Below, piece by piece: positions 16,214-24,919 of a stretch of 64,000 nt of DNA. Location of the stretch: the NCBI GenBank assembly GCA_900540385.1, contig UQFY01000003.1, positions 72,279 through 136,278 of the forward strand. Reading direction: 5' to 3'. The notes beneath the pieces are model-generated. The model had not been told where the DNA came from and ran no database searches. It worked only from the letters and a program-made list of their open reading frames with translations. The first letter of the stretch is position 1. Every line of letters starts with the position of its first letter. Position numbers and translations under genes: made by a program. Source of the DNA: an uncultured Mollicutes bacterium. GTDB lineage: Bacteria; Bacillota_I; Bacilli_A; RFN20; CAG-826.

Positions 16214-18184
16214 CTATTTTGCGACTTTTGCGACGGTGCTCACACCAACGGTGATTTTGTATGAACCAATGGCTTTGAGTTTGAATTGGAATGGCTTTTT
16301 AGCAGTCGAATCGAAATCAAAAGTGTAAGTTCCTTCTGCTTCTTTTGTTAAATCGTCGACGGTTTTTCCTTCTGCAGCTGCCCCCGTAATGGTAACAGAT
16401 GGAACTTCTTTTCCTACATATGCAAATTTATATGTAACGGTTGTTGTTCCGTCATCTTTTGGCGCATAACGTAAATAGGAGAAGGCTTCCTTTCCACCAT
16501 TATTCGAACTAATTACGAAATCGATGGTTTTTCCATCTTGGCTAATCTTACGCTCGGATGTTTTAGATCCATTCCCATCGAAATAGAACCATTTTCCTCT
16601 ATTTTCAGCTTGAAGGACCGTTGCGTTGTTCCCGGAAGTTAAATCTGTGCGTGTATCTTCTACCGTGGAATCTATGACAGTAACATCACAAGAAGCGGAG
16701 AAGGAGCCAGAGATAGCAGTGATTGTTGCAACGCCTTTTGATTTGGCGGTTACTTTGCCATTTTCCACTGTTGCTACCGCTTCGTTATTCGAAGACCACT
16801 CTATTTGTGGATTTTCTTCTCCTGGAATTCTTGCTGTTAATGTGAATTCTTTTTCGCCAGCCAAATCAAGAGTCTTTTTCTTTTCGCTTAAGGTGAGACG
16901 TTTTACTTCTCCTGTTTTTTCAAAGATAGGAAGAATGTGAAATTTCCCTGTGCATTTGAATTTGATTTGAGTTGGTGCACTATCGGCCGGATCAGAGGAG
17001 TCAAAGGACAATTCAACTTTATTTAATCCTGCTGGATAATCTGTATCAGAACCGCCGTTAATGCTTAATTTTGCTTCCTTTTCAGCATAGAAATAAAGGG
17101 TTTCTTTATAGGAATATCCTCCGGTTGCATCTGGTTGATAGCGTAAATAGAAGAAGTTTGATCCTTTAAGATTTCCTTCAGCATCCCCAACACGCAAGAT
17201 ATTGACATTGATTAATCCGCCTTCAATTGTTGGAGCCGATTCTATTTGAACGTTTTCTTCGTTTTCACAAAGATAGACCCATTTTGTAGGATTTTTTGCA
17301 GCATCGGCTTTCTTGCCGACCATTAATTCTTCAGCCTCACCTGTTTCTTTAACAATCAAAACACATGTGGCATCAACGCCGTCTGCTGCTGAAGCAAGGT
17401 GAATTGTGCTCATGCCGACTTTCTTTGGAGTAACAACGCCATTAGCTACTGAAGCAATCGTTTCATCTTCAATGCTATAAGTAGCATCAGCCGATGGGGT
17501 TCCTTTTAATTCCAAAGTTAAATTTGTGCCCAATGTTGCAATCACTTTTTCTTTAGCAAAAGAGAAATCATTGGCACGCACGGTGACAACACAAGAAGCG
17601 CTTAAAGTTCCGTTTGTTACGGTGATGGTTGCTTTTCCGCTCTTATGCCCCGTAACAAGACCGCTTTGAGATACGCTAGCAATATCCTCATGATCAGAAG
17701 ACCAGGTGATATTCTTGTTATCATCGTTAACGGTCGCAGACAATTGATAAGTATTTGTCTCAGAAAGAGAAATGGTTATATTGGTTTCATTCAATGTAAT
17801 CGAATGGCTTGTGACAACCACTTTTATTTCTTTGCTTTGAAGAATAGTTATGCTCTTATTTTTTCTAGCATTAACGGTTATGGTTGCCTCTCCATCTGCA
17901 ATAGCCGTAATCACGCCATTACGAACTTTAGCCACGTTCTTATCAGATGATGTCCAGCTTAATGTATATAAAGAATCATCATTTGTTGTGGCAGTAATCG
18001 TTTCTTCTTCCCCAACATTTAAAGTTACTTCTGTTTTAGAAACGGTGAGCCCTACATCTGTATCTCCAACGTTTTGTTTGGAAGATTCCGTAGATCCTGG
18101 GTTGTTTTCTCCACAGGAGGTTAAAATTCCTCCAAAAGTTAACGCAAATAACGAACTAAGAATAATGACTTTAGTTTTTTTCAT
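16214..18184 (-). CDS. Multidomain Ig-like (BIG2) surface lipoprotein with duplicated unknown domain
   Basis: A 656-residue lipoprotein. The ATG at 18184 is preferred because it directly starts a signal sequence with lipobox LTSC and has AGGAAAG upstream; the longer frame begins at a TTG. Three BIG2-type domains follow (each about 75-85 residues, with W-S-S-x-x-x-x-A/I-S/T-V and G-x-A-T-I-T-V patterns). Then comes an unassigned domain of about 140 residues (FFYLRYQP motif), a fourth BIG2 and a second diverged copy of the unassigned domain (FSYLRYAP motif). BIG2 arrays usually act as adhesive or spacer modules. The duplicated domain may bind carbohydrate, given the neighbouring GH3 and beta-helix genes. 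First gene of the operon. Confidence 0.75.
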   Translation of the reverse strand: MKKTKVIILSSLFALTFGGILTSCGENNPGSTESSKQNVGDTDVGLTVSKTEVTLNVGEEETITATTNDDSLYTLSWTSSDKNVAKVRNGVITAIADGEATITVNARKNKSITILQSKEIKVVVTSHSITLNETNITISLSETNTYQLSATVNDDNKNITWSSDHEDIASVSQSGLVTGHKSGKATITVTNGTLSASCVVTVRANDFSFAKEKVIATLGTNLTLELKGTPSADATYSIEDETIASVANGVVTPKKVGMSTIHLASAADGVDATCVLIVKETGEAEELMVGKKADAAKNPTKWVYLCENEENVQIESAPTIEGGLINVNILRVGDAEGNLKGSNFFYLRYQPDATGGYSYKETLYFYAEKEAKLSINGGSDTDYPAGLNKVELSFDSSDPADSAPTQIKFKCTGKFHILPIFEKTGEVKRLTLSEKKKTLDLAGEKEFTLTARIPGEENPQIEWSSNNEAVATVENGKVTAKSKGVATITAISGSFSASCDVTVIDSTVEDTRTDLTSGNNATVLQAENRGKWFYFDGNGSKTSERKISQDGKTIDFVISSNNGGKEAFSYLRYAPKDDGTTTVTYKFAYVGKEVPSVTITGAAAEGKTVDDLTKEAEGTYTFDFDSTAKKPFQFKLKAIGSYKITVGVSTVAKVAK

Positions 18185-18283
18185 ATTTTTCGTCTTTCCT
18201 GTTTGTTCAAAGAACGATGAAAGCCCTTTCTTCAAAAAATTTTATTGCGTTGTTTAAAGAATAACTATTGCAATATTTGTTTG

Positions 18284-18312
18284 CATATATTGCGTTTTTT
18301 CTATAGTGTAAA
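18284..18312 (-). promoter_or_regulatory. Promoter of the surface-glycan operon
   Basis: On the minus strand TTTACA (18312-18307), a 17-nt spacer and TATATG (18289-18284) form a good sigma-A promoter 100 nt upstream of the lipoprotein ATG. The rest of the 18185-18490 gap shows no gene and no convincing conserved element. Confidence 0.6.
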
Positions 18313-18490
18313 GGATTGAAACGAGTTACTTTTTTACCGATTTGTTCGAATATAACGTTCCTATCTCTCTCGGAAATAGTCGATAAATATATAAGAGGAT
18401 TTTGCTTTCAGGGGGCACCATAAAAAATCAAAGATTCGTTAAAACGTCCTATTTTGTTGCGATAACTTTGTCATCTAACAAAAATTTTCC

Positions 18491-19663
18491 TTATTTACCG
18501 ATTTTTCTTTGCTTATTAATCAAATAACTTATTTCTAACAAAGATATATTTAATATTAGGAATATGCCTAAATAAATCGGCATCATGTAGTAACCAGTTC
18601 TTTCTTCAATTAATCCAAATACAGTCGGCATGAATGTTGAGCCTAGATAAGCACTAGCCATCTGTAGCCCAATGACTGAAGCGGCATATTCATGCCCGAA
18701 ATTAATCGGTGCCATATGTTGAATTGAAGGATAAATCGGTCCCATTCCTAATCCTATTACAATAAATCCAATTATAGGCAAAATGTAATTATCTATATTT
18801 ATTGATATTAATATTATTCCAATTAATTCAATCCCTATTCCAATGCGAATTAGATTTCTATCATTTAATTTGTTCGCGAATATTCCTGACAATAATCTAC
18901 CTAGCATTAAACCAAGGAAGATTAAAGACCCGCAGGCAGCGATTATATCTTCTCCTAGATAATCGAATCTATTTTTAAAATATGTCGAAGTCCATAAGAA
19001 ACAAGTAGCCTCCCCTGCACAATAGGAAAAGAAGGCAATAAGAGTCAATATAACTGCAGGTATCTTTAAAGTAGAAAATATGCCTTTTGTTTCTTTTTGG
19101 ATTTCAACATCTTTCTTCTCATTCATTTTCCATAAAGGAATAGAAAGGATACATATTAATAATATTCCTATTTGGATATAGGCAGTCCATCTATATCCTT
19201 GATTCCAATGGGCATATCTAAGGGCAATAGACATGATATTAGGGCTAATTACCGCACCGATTCCATAAAAGCAATGAAGGAAATTCATTACCCTAGAAGA
19301 ATAATTTAATGCTACATAATGATTAAGTGCAGCATCAATTGATCCAGCACCTAATCCATAAGGAATAGCAAATATAAATAACATCCAGTATTTGCTTGAA
19401 AAAGAGAATCCCAATAATCCAATTATTGTTAATAATATCGAGAATATTACTATCCATTTTGTTTGTATTTTCTTTATTAAAGTCGGAGAGATTAATGAAG
19501 AAATAATAGTCATTAGGCAGATTGTCATTGAGACATAACCCGCAAATGAAGAAGGAACATCAAAAACTATTCTCATGCTAGGCCAGGCTGATCCCAATAA
19601 AGAATCAGGTAGTCCTAGGGATATAAATGCAAGATATATAACTGCGATTAATAAAGCTGCCAT
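18491..19663 (-). CDS. MFS transporter, 12-helix, sugar-type
   Basis: A 390-residue major-facilitator protein with about 12 hydrophobic helices. A GLPDSLLGSAWP motif in helix 1 and GLGAGSIDAALN in helix 4 resemble the YfkF/FucP-like MFS group that moves sugars or related solutes. The substrate cannot be told. Its codons are markedly AT-rich (ATA, AAT, TTA) compared with neighbours, and it stands alone between promoter-bearing gaps, which suggests separate acquisition. TATAAT lies 11 nt before the ATG. Confidence 0.7.
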   Translation of the reverse strand: MAALLIAVIYLAFISLGLPDSLLGSAWPSMRIVFDVPSSFAGYVSMTICLMTIISSLISPTLIKKIQTKWIVIFSILLTIIGLLGFSFSSKYWMLFIFAIPYGLGAGSIDAALNHYVALNYSSRVMNFLHCFYGIGAVISPNIMSIALRYAHWNQGYRWTAYIQIGILLICILSIPLWKMNEKKDVEIQKETKGIFSTLKIPAVILTLIAFFSYCAGEATCFLWTSTYFKNRFDYLGEDIIAACGSLIFLGLMLGRLLSGIFANKLNDRNLIRIGIGIELIGIILISINIDNYILPIIGFIVIGLGMGPIYPSIQHMAPINFGHEYAASVIGLQMASAYLGSTFMPTVFGLIEERTGYYMMPIYLGIFLILNISLLEISYLINKQRKIGK

Positions 19664-19751
19664 AAAGTAAGAAGATTATAATCTCTAAATAGATAGTTAT
19701 ATTGGATTATTTTTAATGATTATCTCTATTAATTTAAAACATTGAATAAAC

Positions 19752-19771
19752 AAGTTTGACGATACAAACTT
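19752..19771. repeat. Inverted repeat upstream of the MFS gene
   Basis: AAGTTTG-acgata-CAAACTT is a perfect 7-bp inverted repeat, flanked outside by AAACAAG / CTTGTTT-type arms. It lies about 90 nt upstream of the MFS start and could be an operator. No function can be assigned from sequence. Confidence 0.35.
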
Positions 19772-19889
19772 CAATATTTCTTGTTTGAGTAACAATTCTG
19801 CAACGTTAGTCCTGAAAAACGCCTTATATGTAAAACTTTTTCAATATTTTGTTTCACATAACAACGGATAAACGCTCCTATCCACAATG

Positions 19890-19920
19890 AAAAAAGGTCC
19901 GACACAATCTCCGCCAGACC
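19890..19920 (-). terminator. Terminator downstream of tRNA-His
   Basis: On the minus strand GGTCTGG and TCGGACC pair (with wobble) around an 11-nt loop and are followed by TTTTTT, 15 nt past the tRNA 3' end. Confidence 0.6.
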
Positions 19921-19934
19921 ATGATTTCTACTGA

Positions 19935-20009
19935 GGCGGAATACGGGATTTGAACCCGTGAATGGCCGGTTCACAGCCGGTTGTGTTAGACCACTTCACC
20001 AATTCCGCC
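19935..20009 (-). tRNA. tRNA-His (GTG)
   Basis: The sequence folds with acceptor GCGGAAT/ATTCCGC, a D arm, an anticodon loop CTGTGAA giving anticodon GTG, and a T arm ACGGG-TTCAAAT-CCCGT. The extra 5' G (G-1) opposite C73, the hallmark of tRNA-His, is encoded. The 3' CCA is not encoded (TCA follows). Confidence 0.92.
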
Positions 20010-20022
20010 AGCGTTGATAAGT

Positions 20023-20577
20023 TTAGTAAAGTTTAAGAGGTTTAGCAAGAGAAAGAACGTCTTTTTCTCTAATTAAAAGGGATTTTGCTTTCAACCATAT
20101 GGGAAGTTCCCTTCTTTTTAAAAGGAGAGGAATATCTTGATTTGGAAGATTTTCATAAAGCAAAAGAATTTCTTCTAGTGATAAATAAAGGGTTTTCTCG
20201 ATAAGAGAATCTCCTTCACTAACAAGATGTTTTCCGACATATTTTGTTGTTTTTGCCAGAAAATAGTAATTGATGTTTTTCCTCGATAAAAGCGCGTATT
20301 CGTCTTTAATAATGCCGATTTCATCGAGTATTTCTACCTGATAACCAAGCTCTTCTTCGCATTCCCTCTGGAAGGCAAGGGCTGGGCTTTCTTTAAAATC
20401 AATTCCCCCACCTGGTGTTTCATAGTAGGTGTAGTTTCCAAAGATGTCGTTTCTTTTTATCTGGTGGATAGCAAATAAGCCATCTTCATTTATGACGACA
20501 CCTCTAGCGATCCTTCTTTCTTTCCAATCTCCTTTTCTTGGGTATTGGTCATCCTTAAATTCCTTTATAATATCCAT
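20023..20577 (-). CDS. Nudix hydrolase
   Basis: A 184-residue Nudix-fold pyrophosphohydrolase with a complete Nudix box, G-x5-E-x7-R-E-x-x-E-E-x-G, around residues 56-78 from the ATG at 20577. The likely substrates are nucleoside diphosphate-linked compounds, not further defined. A C-terminal region of about 60 residues is unassigned. The ATG at 20577 is preferred over a TTG at 20601 because a TATAAT (20584-20589) lies 6 nt before it with no ribosome site, the leaderless arrangement seen elsewhere here. It is divergent from 20601. Confidence 0.8.
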   Translation of the reverse strand: MDIIKEFKDDQYPRKGDWKERRIARGVVINEDGLFAIHQIKRNDIFGNYTYYETPGGGIDFKESPALAFQRECEEELGYQVEILDEIGIIKDEYALLSRKNINYYFLAKTTKYVGKHLVSEGDSLIEKTLYLSLEEILLLYENLPNQDIPLLLKRRELPIWLKAKSLLIREKDVLSLAKPLKLY

Positions 20578-20600
20578 TGCTAGATTATAAGGCGAAAGCA

Positions 20601-21317
20601 ATGGTCATTAGAAATCGTATCCTCAACTTCATCTATAGATTCTTAGCACTTGCTATGGGGATTTTCACATTAGCTTGCATTTTTAATTCCGATTCTATTG
20701 ATTCCATTGGTTGGAATGCTTGGAGATATTTTGGAACATGGGTTACCTCTTATGGGGTTTTTGTTCTCTTTTTGGAAACATTCCTTTCTTTCTTTTGGCT
20801 TCTGCATAAGAGCAAACGAGGAATTCCCCAAATATATGGTCAGCTTCTTTTCGTTGCCCTAGCTTTAGAAGTAGGCCTAGCCTTAAGCCGCCCGATTTCT
20901 TATTTATTTATTAATGGAGGAAATGTTTTAACTCCTTATTTCTCTAATGATCGCCTACTAACTCAATTATTGACCTATATCTTTTTCCCTATTCTTGTCT
21001 TTGGGGATTGGTTTCTTTTTTCTGAAAAAGGAAATTGGAAATGGCATTGGGTGATTTATTTGATTGCCGTTCCTTCTTTTTATGCCGTTTTCTCTCTTTT
21101 AAACCATTACATCCGCACTTCTACGACCTTCGCAAGTCTTCTTTTTGATAACAATACTTTCTTAAACTTCGCTGTTTTAGGCGAATGGGATGGTTGGGTT
21201 GGGGTGATTCTCTCTGTTGGAACCCTTTTCCTTCTTTATGTTTCCGTTAGTTTCTTTATGGTTTTCCTTTCTTATTTATTAAGTGGCAAATACGCTAGAA
21301 GAACTATTTCTTCGTAG
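20601..21317 (+). CDS. Polytopic membrane protein, 238 aa
   Basis: A membrane protein with six to seven hydrophobic helices. A YFGTWVTSYGVFVLF segment in the second helix is loosely like the Pr6Pr/FAR-17a group, but I am not sure of it. The ATG at 20601 has an AAGGCG site; an upstream TTG at 20577 is less likely. It overlaps the convergent gene at 21304 by 14 nt. Confidence 0.55.
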   Translation: MVIRNRILNFIYRFLALAMGIFTLACIFNSDSIDSIGWNAWRYFGTWVTSYGVFVLFLETFLSFFWLLHKSKRGIPQIYGQLLFVALALEVGLALSRPISYLFINGGNVLTPYFSNDRLLTQLLTYIFFPILVFGDWFLFSEKGNWKWHWVIYLIAVPSFYAVFSLLNHYIRTSTTFASLLFDNNTFLNFAVLGEWDGWVGVILSVGTLFLLYVSVSFFMVFLSYLLSGKYARRTISS

Positions 21318-21681
21318 GTGTTATCAGTTTCCATCTCATATCCTCGTGGAAGATTTCTTTGATTTTATTAGGCGTTAAAAGAAAGAAATCGATAAGCCTT
21401 TCTTCTTTTATATCGATTGCGAGCGCTACTTTCTTAAAAATGCCCCCTAGAATGTATTCCTTTACAAGATAAAGAATTTCTTTCTTTGAATCATATGTAG
21501 CGTATAACGGATTTCCTAAGATTCTTTTGCATTCTGCAATTTTCGCAAGATAGTCTTTGGGATAACGCCTTGCAAATTCATCAAGGGTTTTATTCCAAAC
21601 AACAACATTTATGTTTCCTTTTAAATGAAACATTTGAATAACTTTCTTTGGGATGTTTCCCAAACGGATTGATTCTTCCAT
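21304..21681 (-). CDS. Hypothetical protein, possible PBECR/RelE-like fold
   Basis: A 125-residue soluble protein. The ATG at 21681 is chosen because GGAGG lies 8 nt upstream. The pattern GNIPKKVI..F, then W-x-x-T-L-x-E-F-x-x-R-Y-P, then NP-x-Y-A-x-Y and KKEILYLVK is reminiscent of the PBECR nuclease-like domains found in phage and toxin contexts. The resemblance is by eye only and no catalytic residue can be assigned. No antitoxin-like partner is next to it. Confidence 0.4.
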   Translation of the reverse strand: MEESIRLGNIPKKVIQMFHLKGNINVVVWNKTLDEFARRYPKDYLAKIAECKRILGNPLYATYDSKKEILYLVKEYILGGIFKKVALAIDIKEERLIDFFLLTPNKIKEIFHEDMRWKLITPTKK

Positions 21682-21761
21682 CATTATTTCCTCCACCTTA
21701 TAAAAGACGGATAAAAGAAGAAAATGCCGAAAATAATGAAAATAAGCTATAATCACTACAT

Positions 21762-22466
21762 ATGATGAAGTATGAGAAAAAAGGTGATGTTTCTTACACT
21801 CTAGGGACCACTCTCACTTTTGAACTATTGCTAAGAAAACCAGAAGTAGCCAAACGTATCTATATCTCGGAAAAGCAAAAAAGAGATGAGACATATACTA
21901 AATTAGTCGCTTTGGCAAAAAAGAATCATCTTGCAATTATTGAAAATAACCAAAAGATTTTCTCTTTATCGGAAAAAGAAAACACTTTTGTAATTGGAGA
22001 GTTTCAGAAATTTCACACGGAAAATGTACCATCAGGAAATCACGTGATCTTAGTGTCTCCATCAAATATGGGCAATTTGGGAACGATTTTCCGTTCTTGT
22101 GCGGCCTTTGATATTGATTTCCTAGGAATTATTCGCCCAGCTGCAGATGCTTTCGATCCAAAATGCATTCGTTCTACGATGGGCGCTATCTTTTCTTTGC
22201 CTTTTGCTTATTTTGACTCTTTTGAGGATTATCAAAAAGTCATGGGAGAAAGACATTTATATCCTTTCATGTTACAAACTGATCATTTTTTGAAAGAGAC
22301 GAAAAAAGAAAAGCCCTATTCCCTCATTTTTGGAAACGAGGCAACAGGACTTCCAGATTCTTTCTTAAAAGTTGGTACGCCAATCAAAATTGAGCAATCT
22401 AGCAAGGTTGATTCTTTGAACTTAGATAATGCCGTTTCAATCGGCATCTATTCCTTTTTAGATTAA
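21762..22466 (+). CDS. TrmH/SpoU-family RNA 2'-O-methyltransferase
   Basis: A 234-residue SPOUT methyltransferase. All three SpoU motifs are visible: motif 1 NMGNLGTIFRSC (about 106-117), motif 2 IFGNEATGLP (about 189-198) and motif 3 VDSLNLDNAVSIGIY (about 216-230). An N-terminal RNA-binding portion precedes them. It methylates ribose in rRNA or tRNA; the target is unknown. ATG at 21762 or 21765; TATAAT at 21748-21753 and the absence of a ribosome site again suggest a leaderless mRNA. It ends directly against the stop of rex. Confidence 0.85.
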   Translation: MMKYEKKGDVSYTLGTTLTFELLLRKPEVAKRIYISEKQKRDETYTKLVALAKKNHLAIIENNQKIFSLSEKENTFVIGEFQKFHTENVPSGNHVILVSPSNMGNLGTIFRSCAAFDIDFLGIIRPAADAFDPKCIRSTMGAIFSLPFAYFDSFEDYQKVMGERHLYPFMLQTDHFLKETKKEKPYSLIFGNEATGLPDSFLKVGTPIKIEQSSKVDSLNLDNAVSIGIYSFLD

Positions 22467-23087
22467 TTACTCTTTGAGGTTATGCATCAAAACCGCTAAA
22501 GAGGAAGAGAAATTAAAGTTTTCAATGACGACATTATTTGGAACAGTCACGTGTGTTGGGGCGAAATTCCAGATGCCTTTTGCACCCGCTTCAACTGCTT
22601 TATCCACCGCTTCTTGAGCATGTCCTGCTGGAACGGTAACAATAACAATCTCTCCACCAAGTTCCGCTAATTTGCTTTTAATATCATTAAGGTGATAGAT
22701 TGCTTTACCATCGATTTCTTTTCCGATAAGAGAAGAATCAACATCAAATCCACCAACAATCGCAAGACCCATATCAGCAAAATTTGGATAATGAAGAAGA
22801 GCTTGTCCTAAATGACCACAGCCAATAATGACAGCCTTCATCTCGCCTTTATAGCCTAAGAATGTTTCTAAAGTATCAACAAGTTTGGCGATATTTCTTC
22901 CTTTTTTAGGACGGCCTGGAACAGCGGAAACCGCTTGAAGGTCTTTACGAATTTGTTCTTCGCTATATCCAAGAACCTTGGCAATTTTTGGTGAGGAAAT
23001 AGTTTCCTTCCCTTGCGCTTCAAGTTCTTTGAAATATTTTAAGTAAATTGGATATCTTTCTAATTGATTTTTGGAATATTTCTTCAT
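22467..23087 (-). CDS. rex: Redox-sensing transcriptional repressor Rex
   Basis: A 206-residue NADH/NAD+-sensing repressor. An N-terminal winged helix (about 1-75, with EEQIRKDLQAV) is followed by a Rossmann fold with VIIGCGHLGQAL (about 85-96) and the C-terminal swapped helix. The dinucleotide motif reads G-C-G-H-L-G instead of the common G-A-G-N-L-G. It would control fermentation and redox genes. No clear Rex operator was found near it. Confidence 0.9.
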   Translation of the reverse strand: MKKYSKNQLERYPIYLKYFKELEAQGKETISSPKIAKVLGYSEEQIRKDLQAVSAVPGRPKKGRNIAKLVDTLETFLGYKGEMKAVIIGCGHLGQALLHYPNFADMGLAIVGGFDVDSSLIGKEIDGKAIYHLNDIKSKLAELGGEIVIVTVPAGHAQEAVDKAVEAGAKGIWNFAPTHVTVPNNVVIENFNFSSSLAVLMHNLKE

Positions 23088-23235
23088 AGTTCATAGCCCC
23101 TTATCGAAATACCGAATTATTTTAACCTATATTGAAGCCTTTGCCAACCAATCAGTATCAAAATACCTAAATGCCGAAAAAAATTAAAAAGAGTTGACCC
23201 ATGTATTCATATTCAACTTGTTTTAGAATATAGGC

Positions 23236-24123
23236 ATGAAGATAATTTCTACCTCTGATTCTCTTTTTTCTTCCTTTCTCCCAAAAAGAAACGAGAACAC
23301 TTCGAAATTCGATTATGGGAGAGCCGTTCTTTTAGGTGGCTCTAAAGATTATGGAGGAGCACCCCTTCTTTCCTTGGCTTCTTTATCGTCTTTAAGATTG
23401 GGAGCAGGGTTTGCTACCTTATATGTTCCTGAACCTCTTTACTCTATCTATGTTGGTAGAGACCCTCAAATAATTGTTCATTCTTTCCCTAGCAAAGATG
23501 GCAACCTTCTTTTTGATTCAGGTTATTTAGAAGAAATTACAAAGAAAGCCACCGCCATTGCTATTGGGATGGGCGTCACTGGTTTTGAAGAATGCCAAAA
23601 GATATTGGAGTATCTCTTAAAGAATTATCATGGTTATTTAATTGTTGATGCGGGAGCTTTAAGAGCCTTTGCCAATATTCCAAACGAAAAGTTTAAGAAT
23701 GTATCCCGTCATTTAATTCTTACTCCACATACGGGTGAATTCTCTTCTTTAAGTGGTTTCTCCCGCGAAGAAATAGAGAAAGAACCGGTGAAGTGTCTTT
23801 TATCCTATTTAGAAGGAAAAGAAATGACCGTTCTTCTAAAAGGACACGTATCTTACATTTCAGATGGTAAAGAGATGTATTCCTCTTCTTTTGGGAATAC
23901 GGGGCTTGCTAAAGCCGGATCAGGCGACCTTCTTAGTGGGATTCTTTGCGGCATTTTTGCTCAAAAGATAGAAAAATCCATTCCTTTGAAAGTTGCCTTC
24001 GGATCCTATTTATTAGGAAAAAGCGCAGACCTTCTTTTAGAAGAAGAATGCGAATATTCCATTATCGCTAACGATATTATTCGAATCTTGCCGAAAGTGA
24101 TTTCACGTTGTGTAGAGAATTAA
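23236..24123 (+). CDS. nnrD: ADP/ATP-dependent NAD(P)H-hydrate dehydratase
   Basis: A 295-residue ribokinase-fold repair enzyme that dehydrates damaged NAD(P)H hydrates. Diagnostic motifs are LGGSKDYGGAP near residue 33, LTPHTGEF near 160 and the C-terminal GNTGLAKAGSGDLLSG (about 216-231). It corresponds to the C-terminal half of fused YjeF; no epimerase domain is attached. It lies beside rex, divergently, which fits a shared role in NAD(H) homeostasis. The last 4 nt overlap the convergent methyltransferase gene. Confidence 0.88.
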   Translation: MKIISTSDSLFSSFLPKRNENTSKFDYGRAVLLGGSKDYGGAPLLSLASLSSLRLGAGFATLYVPEPLYSIYVGRDPQIIVHSFPSKDGNLLFDSGYLEEITKKATAIAIGMGVTGFEECQKILEYLLKNYHGYLIVDAGALRAFANIPNEKFKNVSRHLILTPHTGEFSSLSGFSREEIEKEPVKCLLSYLEGKEMTVLLKGHVSYISDGKEMYSSSFGNTGLAKAGSGDLLSGILCGIFAQKIEKSIPLKVAFGSYLLGKSADLLLEEECEYSIIANDIIRILPKVISRCVEN

Positions 24124-24701
24124 CGTTTCTTTCCAACGATAAGATAGGATGAATTATCTTCTTCAGCTAGAAGAATATCAAACTGTTTTTGAAAACGTTC
24201 GCTCTCTTTTTCTGGAGAAGAAAGAGCACGTGTTGTTTTATGATCACACTTGTTATGAACGTGAGAAAGCTGTTCACGAGATAAAGAATGGACAATAGCA
24301 AACTTCCCTCCTACTTTAAGGTTATTTGCCAAAGAAGAAGAAAACTTATCAACATCTAAAAAATGAGGGAAAGCGTTATAAATAACAATAACATCAAAAA
24401 GCTTTTCAAAAGTCTTGTTTAAGAAATCTCCGACATCGAAACTCGCATATCCTTTGCCTTCGTATTTCTTTCTGGCAAGAGCAATCATATTTGAAGAAAT
24501 ATCTAAGCCAAAAACAGGTCCTTCGTTTAAAGAATGAAGAAGGCCGGTGATTCTTCCCGTTCCACATCCTAAATCCAGAACATAATCGCCTTTTTGGATA
24601 CCGATTCTCTTTAAAAGAGGGAGGATCTCTTCATCTTTTTTCTTTTCCATGGCATCCCAAGAATTTGCCATCGTGTCAAAATAGTCTTTTATCGCATTCA
24701 T
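24120..24701 (-). CDS. Class I SAM-dependent methyltransferase
   Basis: A 193-residue methyltransferase. Motif I VLDLGCGTGRITG (about 41-53), an acidic residue at the end of strand 2 (FGLD) and IVIYNAFPHFL (motif IV region) are visible. The substrate is unknown; such UbiE/SmtA-like proteins cannot be assigned by motif alone. A TAAAAT box lies 18 nt before the ATG and no ribosome site is visible. Confidence 0.8.
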   Translation of the reverse strand: MNAIKDYFDTMANSWDAMEKKKDEEILPLLKRIGIQKGDYVLDLGCGTGRITGLLHSLNEGPVFGLDISSNMIALARKKYEGKGYASFDVGDFLNKTFEKLFDVIVIYNAFPHFLDVDKFSSSLANNLKVGGKFAIVHSLSREQLSHVHNKCDHKTTRALSSPEKESERFQKQFDILLAEEDNSSYLIVGKKR

Positions 24702-24919
24702 AAAATTAAACCAATAGATATTTTAACAAATTTATACGATTTTTTCTCATCTTTTAGATAACAATTCTGGATAAAAAACGTCAAATACCCATTATTCCTA
24801 ATATCCTTTCTTTTTCAACAAGGATATTCAGAAGATTAAGAATGAAATAGCCATTCAGTAAGAGGAATGGTTGTTTTTTCCTTTGTAAACGAGTTCTTTT
24901 TAGAACGTCTAATCAAGAT

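Noticed and set aside
19771..19974. A 67-codon minus-strand frame over tRNA-His
   Set aside because: It runs through the tRNA and its terminator and has no ribosome site or homology; it is a chance frame.
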